From VRUE01 sp963697915 (GTDB lineage Bacteria > Actinomycetota > Thermoleophilia > Solirubrobacterales > 70-9): a stretch of 64,000 nucleotides of DNA. Each line of letters opens with the position of its first letter. Positions within the stretch are counted from its first letter, which is position 1. Location of the stretch: positions 2,294,001 to 2,358,000 of the forward strand of contig OY969103.1 of the NCBI GenBank assembly GCA_963697915.1. The letters are read 5' to 3'. Both the position numbers and the translations under genes were made by a program. The notes under the pieces are model-generated. The model was not told where the DNA came from. It ran no database searches and worked only from the letters and a program-made list of their open reading frames with translations. Positions 1-6,145 of this stretch are shown here, in pieces.

Positions 1-468
1 TGCTACCCGCTCTACGCCTACTGCCGCGAGCGCGGCCTGCCGGTCACGCTCCACACCGGGATCAACTTCACCCCGCACGGCCCGATCGACTACGGCCGGC
101 CGCTCTGGGTCGACCAGGTCGCCTGTGACTTCCCCGATCTCGTCCTGGTCTGCAACCACGGCGGCTGGCCCTGGGTGATGGAGTCGCTGGCGATCGCCTG
201 GAAGCACCGCAACGTCTACCTCGAGTTCGGCGCGATCGCGCCCAAGTACCTGGCCGACCCGCGCGGCGGCTGGCAGCCGCTGCCGCACTGGATGCGGACC
301 CAGGTCCGCGACCGGGTGATGCTGGCGACCGACTGGCCGATGCTGAGCTACGAGCGGCTGGTCGAGGAGCTGCCGCTGCTCGAGCTGCCGCCCGCGGCGC
401 TCGCCGCCTACACGCACGAGAACGCGGAAGGGGTGATCGGCCGGGCATGGGCCTCGGCGCCGGCATGA
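1..468 (+). CDS. amidohydrolase family protein, C-terminal part (5' end outside window)
   Basis: The reading frame is open from base 1 to the stop at 466-468, so only the last 155 codons are present. The pieces LHTGINF, CNHGGWPW and LATDWPM match the amidohydrolase-2 (TIM-barrel metal-dependent hydrolase) pattern: metal or substrate histidines on successive strands and a late Asp at the barrel end. Such enzymes hydrolyse or decarboxylate cyclic and aromatic acids; the substrate here cannot be told. The stop overlaps the fbiC start as ATGA, suggesting translational coupling. The family is fairly sure, the function is not. Confidence 0.75.
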   Translation, partial: CYPLYAYCRERGLPVTLHTGINFTPHGPIDYGRPLWVDQVACDFPDLVLVCNHGGWPWVMESLAIAWKHRNVYLEFGAIAPKYLADPRGGWQPLPHWMRTQVRDRVMLATDWPMLSYERLVEELPLLELPPAALAAYTHENAEGVIGRAWASAPA

Positions 469-2960
469 GGCCGGCGCGGCAGCAGCCTGGGGGTCGCCTG
501 CGCGGCGTGCTCGAGGCCGCCCGGCGCGGCGAGTCGCTCGGGGTGCGCGACGCGGCCCCGCTGATCGGCGTCCGCGGCGACGCCCTGGAGGAGCTGATGG
601 CGGTCGCGCGGAGCGTGCGCGAGCGTGGCACCGGCAGCGCTATCACCTACTCGCCGAACGTCTTCGTGCCGCTGACGACGCTCTGCCGCGACGTCTGCCA
701 CTACTGCACCTTCGCCCGCCCGCCGAGCCCCGGCCAGCGCGCCTACATGAGCATCGAGGAGGTGCTCGAGGTGGCGGAGCGGGGTCGCGCCGCCGGCTGC
801 CGCGAGGCCCTCTTCACGCTCGGCGACAAGCCCGAGCTGCGCTACCGGCAGGCGCGCGAGGAGCTCGCCGAGCTCGGCTGCGCGACCACGATCGAGTACC
901 TCGAGCGGGCCGCCGCCGCCGTGCTGCGCGAGACCGGCCTGCTGCCCCACCTCAACCCCGGCGTCGTCGACGCCCAGGACCTGCGCCGCCTGCGCCGGGT
1001 CGGGGCCTCGCTCGGGATCATGCTGGAGAGCTCCTCGGAGCGCCTGCTCCTGCCCGGGATGGCGCACCACGGCTCGCCCGACAAGCGGCCGCGGGCGCGG
1101 CTGGCGACGATCGGCGGCGCCGGCCGGCTCGGCGTCCCCTTCACCTCGGGGATCCTGATCGGGATCGGTGAGACCCGCTTCGAGCGGCTCGAGTCGATCC
1201 TGCAGCTGCGCCTCCTGCACGAGCGCCACGGCCACCTGCAGGAGGTGATCGTGCAGAACTTCTGCGCCAAGCCGGGCACCCTGATGGCGGACGCGCCCGA
1301 GCCGCCCACCGAGGAGCTGCTCTGGACGATCGCCGCCGCCCGCCTGCTGCTCGGCCCGGGTATCAGCCTGCAGGCGCCGCCCAACCTCAGCGGCGACCGG
1401 CTTGGCGAGCTGCTCGACGCCGGGATCGACGACTGGGGCGGGGTCTCGCCGGTCACCGTCGACCACGTCAACCCGGAGGCGCCCTGGCCGGCGCTGGAGC
1501 GCCTCGAGCGGGTGAGCGCCGAGCGCGGCCTCGACCTGCTGCCGCGCCTCACCCTCTACCCGCGCTACGCCCGCGAGCCCGAGCGCTGGTGCGCCGAGCA
1601 GGTGGCGCCGGCGGTGCGCGCCGCCGCCGACTCGCTCGGCTACGCGCGGCGCTGGGAGTGGCACGCGGGCGCCCCCGGGCCGCCGCCGGCGGCCTTCCCG
1701 GGACGGCGCGCCGAGCGGCCCCCCGGCGGCCCGGTCGGCGAGGCGCTGGCGGCGCTGCGCGAGGGCACCGAGCCCGAGGAGGAGATGCTCACCGCCCTGG
1801 CCAGCGCCCGCGGCGCCGACCTAGGCCACGTCCTGGCGGCGGCCGATGAGCTGCGCCGCGAGGTCTGCGGCGACGAGGTCACCTACGTCGTCACGCGCAA
1901 CATCAACTACACCAACGTCTGTTACTTCCGCTGCGGCTTCTGCGCCTTCTCGAAGGGGAAGCTGGCCGCCAACCTGCGCGGCGCGCCCTACCTGGTGCCG
2001 CCCGAGGAGATCGTGCGGCGGGCGCGCGAGGCCTGGCAGCGGGGTGCCACCGAGGTCTGCCTGCAGGGCGGCATCCACCCGGGCTTCGACGGCGAGTTCT
2101 ACCTCGGCACCGTGGAGGCGATCCGGGCCGAGTTGCCCGAGCTCCACATCCACGCCTTCTCGCCGCTCGAGGTCTGGCAGGGAGCGACGACGCTCGGCCT
2201 GTCGCTGGACGAGTACCTGACCCGCTTGCGCGCGGCCGGTCTGGGTACATTGCCTGGGACGGCGGCGGAGATCCTCGATGACGAGGTGAGGCGTGTCTTG
2301 TGCCCAGACAAGATCAGCACCGAGCAGTGGGGGCAGGTGATGCGCAGCGCGCATCAGGTCGGCCTGCGCAGCACCAGCACGATCATGTTCGGACACGTCG
2401 ACAGCCCCCGCAACTGGGCCCGCCACCTGCTCGCCGTGCGCCGGATCCAGGCCGAGGGGGGCGGGTTCACCGAGTTCGTGCCGCTGCCCTTCGTCCATAT
2501 GGAGGCGCCGATCGCCCGGCGCGGCCGCGCCCGCCACGGACCGACCCTGGAGGAGTCGCTGCTGGTCCACGCTGTCGCCCGGTTGGCGCTGCACCCGCTG
2601 ATCACCAATGTGCAGGCATCCTGGACCAAGCTCGGCGAGCGCGGCGCGGCGCTGGCCCTCGCCGCCGGTGCCAATGACCTCGGTGGGACGCTGATGAACG
2701 AGTCGATCTCGCGCGCCGCCGGCGCCGCCCACGGCCAGGAGCTGCGGCCGGAGGGGATGGAGCGGCTGATCCGCACCGCGGGTAGGCGGCCGCGCCAGCG
2801 CACGACGCTCTACGGCGAGCCCGACCCGCGCCAGCGCGCCCGCTCCTTCGGGGCGCCGCCGCTGCGCGAGCCGAGCAACCCGGCGGCCCGCGAGGCCGGC
2901 CTGCCGCGCCGCGCCGGGCTGGTCCGGCCCGAGCCGGTCGGGGTGGGGGAGGGAGGCTGA
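465..2960 (+). CDS. fbiC: 7,8-didemethyl-8-hydroxy-5-deazariboflavin (FO) synthase, CofG-CofH fusion
   Basis: Makes FO, the chromophore of coenzyme F420, from tyrosine and a flavin-pathway diaminouracil. Two radical-SAM modules are fused. The N-terminal CofG-like half has CRDVCHYC (C74, C78, C81) and the C-terminal CofH-like half has CYFRCGFC (C486, C490, C493), each a CxxxCxxC cluster that binds a 4Fe-4S centre and SAM. About 831 residues is normal for actinobacterial FbiC; archaea and cyanobacteria keep the halves separate. ATG 465 is preferred because it makes an ATGA overlap with the upstream stop; an in-frame ATG at 447 is possible. An F420-type oxidoreductase lies at 10257-11252, a likely user of the cofactor. 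Confidence 0.95.
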   Translation: MRPARQQPGGRLRGVLEAARRGESLGVRDAAPLIGVRGDALEELMAVARSVRERGTGSAITYSPNVFVPLTTLCRDVCHYCTFARPPSPGQRAYMSIEEVLEVAERGRAAGCREALFTLGDKPELRYRQAREELAELGCATTIEYLERAAAAVLRETGLLPHLNPGVVDAQDLRRLRRVGASLGIMLESSSERLLLPGMAHHGSPDKRPRARLATIGGAGRLGVPFTSGILIGIGETRFERLESILQLRLLHERHGHLQEVIVQNFCAKPGTLMADAPEPPTEELLWTIAAARLLLGPGISLQAPPNLSGDRLGELLDAGIDDWGGVSPVTVDHVNPEAPWPALERLERVSAERGLDLLPRLTLYPRYAREPERWCAEQVAPAVRAAADSLGYARRWEWHAGAPGPPPAAFPGRRAERPPGGPVGEALAALREGTEPEEEMLTALASARGADLGHVLAAADELRREVCGDEVTYVVTRNINYTNVCYFRCGFCAFSKGKLAANLRGAPYLVPPEEIVRRAREAWQRGATEVCLQGGIHPGFDGEFYLGTVEAIRAELPELHIHAFSPLEVWQGATTLGLSLDEYLTRLRAAGLGTLPGTAAEILDDEVRRVLCPDKISTEQWGQVMRSAHQVGLRSTSTIMFGHVDSPRNWARHLLAVRRIQAEGGGFTEFVPLPFVHMEAPIARRGRARHGPTLEESLLVHAVARLALHPLITNVQASWTKLGERGAALALAAGANDLGGTLMNESISRAAGAAHGQELRPEGMERLIRTAGRRPRQRTTLYGEPDPRQRARSFGAPPLREPSNPAAREAGLPRRAGLVRPEPVGVGEGG

Positions 2961-3592
2961 TGGGCCGCCCGGCGAGCAAGCGGTCGCGCCCGGCGCCGGT
3001 CTCCGAGCGCGGCTCGACCACGCTCGACCTCGTGCTCAACACCAGCACCGAGCTCTTCGCCGAGCGCGGCTACGCGGCGGCGACGATGCGCGAACTCGCC
3101 GACCGGGCGGAACTGCCGCTGAGCGGGTTCTACTACTACTTCCGCAGCAAGTACGACGTCCTGCTGGCGATCATGGACGTCGCCCAGGGGCGGCTCGAGC
3201 AGGGCATCGCCGAGGTCGACGACGCCGGAACCGATCCGGCCGAGCAGCTGCGCGAGCTGGTCGACCGCCACGTTCGCGCCCACCTGACCGACCCGGCCGC
3301 CGCCCGGGTCGCCGACGGCGAGCTGCGGGCGCTGCTGCCGGCCGACCGCAAGGCGATGGTCGCCCGCCGCGACCGCTACGAGCACCGCTTCCGCGAGGTG
3401 CTCACGGCCGGCATCGCCAGCGGCTGCTTCTCCGCCGACCTCGACGTCCCGATCGCCTCGATCGCGATCCTGACGATGAGCACCGGCGTCGTCGACTGGT
3501 GGCAGCCCGGCGGTCGCCACTCGATCGACGAGACCGCCCGCCTCCTAGGCGTCTGCGCCCTAGGAATCGCCGGCTGCGTCAGCGAGTCCTGA
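2960..3592 (+). CDS. TetR/AcrR family transcriptional regulator
   Basis: A 210-residue repressor-type protein. Residues about 20-70 form the TetR helix-turn-helix (AERGYAAATMRELADRAE, then GFYYYFRSKYDVL), and the remainder is a helical ligand-binding domain. The start overlaps the fbiC stop (TGATG), so it is probably co-transcribed with fbiC. The basic leader (RPASKRSRP) is typical of actinobacterial members. The last 23 codons lie in a sequence repeated imperfectly 1.76 kb downstream, on the far side of the restriction-modification genes, so the 3' end may have been rebuilt when that island arrived. Ligand and targets are unknown. Confidence 0.9.
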   Translation: MGRPASKRSRPAPVSERGSTTLDLVLNTSTELFAERGYAAATMRELADRAELPLSGFYYYFRSKYDVLLAIMDVAQGRLEQGIAEVDDAGTDPAEQLRELVDRHVRAHLTDPAAARVADGELRALLPADRKAMVARRDRYEHRFREVLTAGIASGCFSADLDVPIASIAILTMSTGVVDWWQPGGRHSIDETARLLGVCALGIAGCVSES

Positions 3593-3594
3593 GG
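3523..3594 (+). repeat. left copy of imperfect direct repeat flanking the R-M island (end of tetR)
   Basis: These 72 bases, covering the last codons and stop of tetR, recur at 5285-5355. The first 59 bases align without gaps with four mismatches. The rest aligns through the stop with one base missing in the right copy and a few substitutions. Confidence 0.85.
3572..3586 (+). repeat. 15-bp exact direct repeat, left copy
   Basis: GGCTGCGTCAGCGAG, inside the tetR 3' end, occurs again exactly at 5365-5379 across the mug stop codon. The pair brackets the two R-M genes and could be the footprint of the integration or recombination event. Confidence 0.75.
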
Positions 3595-3661
3595 TCGCTC
3601 TTCGCTGATTCCGCCCTGCGTCGCCGGTCGCCCACCCAGGGGCTTACGATCTGGCCGATCA

Positions 3662-3677
3662 TCGAACTAGTGTTCGT
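3662..3677. promoter_or_regulatory. LexA (SOS)-like operator upstream of the methyltransferase
   Basis: TCGAACTAGTGTTCGT matches the actinobacterial SOS box TCGAAC-N4-GTTCGA at 11 of 12 specified positions. It lies 62 bp before the methyltransferase ATG in low-GC intergenic DNA. I could not place a convincing -35/-10 pair around it. Another protein could use the same palindrome. Confidence 0.55.
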
Positions 3678-3739
3678 ATTGATAGTGCGGCCACTGAAGT
3701 CGACTGGCCTCGAAGATAGCTTGTGCGAAGGAGCCCATA

Positions 3740-4627
3740 ATGCGTCAGAAGCCAATGACAGTCCTCCCCCCTTTTGATCCGTCAAACGTCGTCTCTGGTC
3801 CGGGACGAAAGCCCGCGCTCACGACCCGTTATGGGGCGCTCTTCAACGAGGACTGCACCGATTTCTTGACCCGGGTCAGCGACGAATCGGTCGATACGGT
3901 GTTTGCAGATCCCCCATTCAACCTGGGCAAGGTCTATGGGCCTCGAGTAAACGATGAGATCACCGAGGACGAGTACGTGAACTGGGGGAAAACCTGGCTC
4001 GATGAGTGCGTCCGCATCCTCAAGCCAGGCGGCTCATTTTTCCTCTACAACCTTCCTCGCTGGAACATTTTGTTCGGTGCCCACCTCATGTCTCGAGGAC
4101 TCGACTTCCGCCACTGGATTGCAATTAGCATCAAGGCCGGATTACCGATCCCAGGAAGGCTTTACCCAGCTCACTACAGCCTCCTCTATTACTCCAAGGG
4201 AAAGCCCAAGACGTTCCGAAAGATTCGCACGCCCATCGAGACCTGTCGACACTGCGGCGGTGAGATCAAGGACTACGGTGGCCATCGGGGAGCAATGAAC
4301 CCGGATGGAGTCAATCTGACCGATGTCTGGACCGATGTCCCTCCGGTTCGCCACTGGAAGTTCAAGAGTAAGAAGCGCAGCGCTAACCAGCTCTCAACCA
4401 AGATCCTTGAGCGGATAGTCCACCTCTCTACCAACGAGGGAGAGATCGTGCTGGACCCATTCGGCGGGAGCGGCACGACGTTCGATGTTGCAGAGCAGCA
4501 TGCTCGCTACTGGATCGGCTCAGAGATCGAGAATTGCGACGTAATCATCGAGCGGCTTCGCGAGGCAGAGCTTCATCGCCACCCGAACAGTGATTGGATT
4601 GAACCTGCCAAGCGCATCGCGGCTTAG
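3740..4627 (+). CDS. site-specific DNA methyltransferase of the BamHI-like R-M system (beta-class motif order)
   Basis: Modifies the target of the neighbouring endonuclease to protect host DNA. Motif IV (ADPPFNLGKVYG, near residue 55) precedes motif I (DPFGGSGTT, near residue 240), the beta-class order. A CRHCGGEIK segment near residue 170 may be a zinc-type structural element. The SD AAGGAG at 3728-3733 sits 6 bases before the ATG. DPPF is more usual for N6-adenine enzymes, while M.BamHI is an N4-cytosine enzyme with SPP-type motif IV, so the modified base is uncertain. 295 residues is much shorter than M.BamHI. The gene is lower in GC than its flanks, and its stop overlaps the convergent endonuclease gene by 4 bp. 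Confidence 0.92.
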   Translation: MRQKPMTVLPPFDPSNVVSGPGRKPALTTRYGALFNEDCTDFLTRVSDESVDTVFADPPFNLGKVYGPRVNDEITEDEYVNWGKTWLDECVRILKPGGSFFLYNLPRWNILFGAHLMSRGLDFRHWIAISIKAGLPIPGRLYPAHYSLLYYSKGKPKTFRKIRTPIETCRHCGGEIKDYGGHRGAMNPDGVNLTDVWTDVPPVRHWKFKSKKRSANQLSTKILERIVHLSTNEGEIVLDPFGGSGTTFDVAEQHARYWIGSEIENCDVIIERLREAELHRHPNSDWIEPAKRIAA

Positions 4628-5265
4628 CTGAGTGCACGCCCGTCTTTACCCTTCGGTATATGGGGCACTGACGGATCGAGCTCGTCGTGGCCAACTCCGT
4701 AAACCCGCAAGGCACCATCTGGAACCGGATAGCGACTCCATAATTCGAAGTATGGGGCGACCTCCTCAAAGTTCCCGACTCGGTCAGTCAAGTAGCGCTG
4801 AGTAGCTCGCATCGCAAGAACCAGAATGCCTCCACTCAACGTCCCTCGAGTAACGCCGTCAAGCAACTTGTTGATCGCGCGATGCGTCGACGAGACATTT
4901 CCAGTCTCCCACTCGAAGCCGACATAGCGATCTCGATCGAATAGCAGGGCATCAAGATCGCCGGTCGTGAGAACATCGCGGCCCTCGAAGCCGACGGGTA
5001 GCTCGGGCAGAGACTCCGTTTCCCAACCGCATGACTCAAGGTGCCGGATCATCGGCACCTTGATCGGCACCACGCCATTTGGATGGCGATCCGGTCGGCC
5101 TTTCCTGTTGATCGTCGGCTCCGGGTTTAGAGAGAAGCTTCCGGAGCCAAGCGGCCAGTCCGCCTTGCTTATCGCTGTCTCTACGTCTGCCGTCGCCCGC
5201 CTCCAAGTCTTGGTCTTCGGGAAACGCCCAGCGCCGACAATGTCAAGCGCTTCAATGATCCGCAT
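4624..5265 (-). CDS. BamHI-like type II restriction endonuclease
   Basis: From ATG 5265 the protein is 213 residues, the length of BamHI. Recalled BamHI residues align: GVVPIK (K69, BamHI K61), a loop Asp (D105, D94), then FEWETGN (E118 and E120, E111 and E113), giving the full catalytic set. The base-reading residues also match: N123, S125, R129 (N116, S118, R122) and D161-R162 in YLTDRV (D154-R155). From E118 to R162 the numbering offset is constantly 7, so there are no indels. The C-terminal VPHIPKGKDG also resembles BamHI. The predicted target is GGATCC. A GGGAG SD precedes ATG 5265; an upstream GTG at 5283 is less likely. No controller gene was found. Confidence 0.93.
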   Translation of the reverse strand: MRIIEALDIVGAGRFPKTKTWRRATADVETAISKADWPLGSGSFSLNPEPTINRKGRPDRHPNGVVPIKVPMIRHLESCGWETESLPELPVGFEGRDVLTTGDLDALLFDRDRYVGFEWETGNVSSTHRAINKLLDGVTRGTLSGGILVLAMRATQRYLTDRVGNFEEVAPYFELWSRYPVPDGALRVYGVGHDELDPSVPHIPKGKDGRALS

Positions 5266-5284
5266 GGGCCCAGAGACTCCCACA

Positions 5285-5355
5285 GATCGACGAGACCGCT
5301 CGCCTGCTCGGCGTCTGCGCCCTAGGAATCGCCGCCTGCGTCACGATTTCTGAGG
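5285..5355 (+). repeat. right copy of imperfect direct repeat (decayed tetR 3' end)
   Basis: Read on the plus strand it still spells DETARLLGVCALGIAACV, as in the tetR C-terminus (one residue differs), but a one-base deletion near the end puts the old stop out of frame. It starts 20 bp upstream of the endonuclease ATG and looks like a remnant of the ancestral or donor tetR end. Confidence 0.85.
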
Positions 5356-5364
5356 GGCGTCCCA

Positions 5365-5379
5365 GGCTGCGTCAGCGAG
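5365..5379 (+). repeat. 15-bp exact direct repeat, right copy
   Basis: Identical to 3572-3586. It overlaps the last codons of mug on the minus strand and marks the likely outer right edge of the island. Confidence 0.75.
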
Positions 5380-5959
5380 GGATGACGCCGGCCTCGGCGG
5401 CCGGCGCCGCGTAGGCGGCGGCGAGCGTCGCGACGGTCTCGTGGGCGTTTAGCCCACTCGGGTTGGGGACAACCCAGAGCGCCGCGCCGGACCAGCGGCT
5501 CGCGCTCTCGAGCGTCTCCGGCTGCCGGCCCAGGACCGCGCCGCGCTCGCCGAACGCGTCGCGGTAGGCGGTGATGCCGGCGATCGCGACGACCTTGGGT
5601 CGGTGCTCGGCGACGAACTCCAGCAGCCGCTCGCCGCCCTCGCGCAACTCCTCGCGCGAGAGCTCGGCGGCTCGCGCGCTGGCCCGTTTGACCAGATTGG
5701 TGATCCCGATGCCCCGCTCCACCAGGTGCGCGCGATCGGCGTCGGTCATCCCAGCGGCCCGGTCGACCTCGTAGCCGGTTATGCCCGCCTTAGTCAGCGC
5801 CGGATAGAAGCGGTTGACCGGATGCGCGAAGTGCGTGTTGACCGCCGCCGTCCAAAGCCCCGGGTTTATCCCCACGAACAGCAGCCTCAACCCCGGCCCG
5901 ACGAGGTCGTCGACCTCACAGCCCCGGTACTCCTCCAACTCCGCACGCGTGAACCCCAC
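5372..5959 (-). CDS. mug: G/U mismatch-specific DNA glycosylase (MUG family)
   Basis: Base-excision repair enzyme that removes uracil or thymine, and some etheno adducts, from mismatches. The catalytic loop motif GINPGLW lies in the N-terminal third, followed by HPVNRFYPAL. The second DNA-intercalation motif NPSGLN is near the C-terminus; both are hallmarks of the MUG/TDG branch of the UDG superfamily. The start is taken as GTG 5957-5959, where AAGGA lies 8 bases upstream; an ATG at 6070 would add 37 unconserved residues reaching into the palindromic control region. About 195 residues, slightly longer than E. coli Mug. Divergent from the PucR-type regulator across a 186-bp control region. Confidence 0.9.
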   Translation of the reverse strand: MGFTRAELEEYRGCEVDDLVGPGLRLLFVGINPGLWTAAVNTHFAHPVNRFYPALTKAGITGYEVDRAAGMTDADRAHLVERGIGITNLVKRASARAAELSREELREGGERLLEFVAEHRPKVVAIAGITAYRDAFGERGAVLGRQPETLESASRWSGAALWVVPNPSGLNAHETVATLAAAYAAPAAEAGVIPR

Positions 5960-6014
5960 GGCGGCAATCCTTACCGAGACGGCGCGTCCGGGTGCGCGCG
6001 GATCTAATGAAGGA

Positions 6015-6038
6015 TTGTGGGGCCTATAGACCCCACAA
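6015..6038. promoter_or_regulatory. 24-bp palindrome between mug and the PucR-type regulator
   Basis: Arms TTGTGGGG and CCCCACAA flank CCTATAGA; 11 of 12 symmetric pairs match. It lies 55 bp upstream of mug and before the promoter of the regulator, suiting a dimeric operator acting on either gene. Confidence 0.5.
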
Positions 6039-6070
6039 AGCTGCGATTGATCGGGGACGGGAGCTTGCAC

Positions 6071-6100
6071 TTGACGCGGGACCAGCGGTCTGCATACGAT
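6071..6100 (+). promoter_or_regulatory. sigma70-type promoter of the PucR-type regulator
   Basis: TTGACG at 6071-6076, an 18-bp spacer and TACGAT at 6095-6100. The predicted transcript would start near 6107, about 40 bases before the GTG start. Confidence 0.6.
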
Positions 6101-6110
6101 AGGCCCAAGG

Positions 6111-6126
6111 TTGAACGGACGTTCGA
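6111..6126. promoter_or_regulatory. LexA (SOS)-like operator downstream of the promoter
   Basis: TTGAACGGACGTTCGA matches TCGAAC-N4-GTTCGA at 11 of 12 positions. It lies just after the predicted transcription start and before the SD of the PucR-type gene, a position where a repressor would block transcription. The mug repair gene is divergent from it. Confidence 0.5.
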
Positions 6127-6145
6127 TCAGGAGGAGGAGAGGGAC

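Noticed and set aside
3595..3739. Small controller (C) gene upstream of the methyltransferase
   Set aside because: No HTH-coding frame with a start and SD was found in this 145-bp stretch.
5266..5283. GTG 5283 as the start of the BamHI-like endonuclease
   Set aside because: It lies at the edge of the repeat. ATG 5265 has a GGGAG SD and gives exactly BamHI's 213-residue length.
3595..5284. Insertion sequence or integrase carrying the R-M genes
   Set aside because: No transposase or integrase frame and no terminal inverted repeats; only direct repeats were seen.
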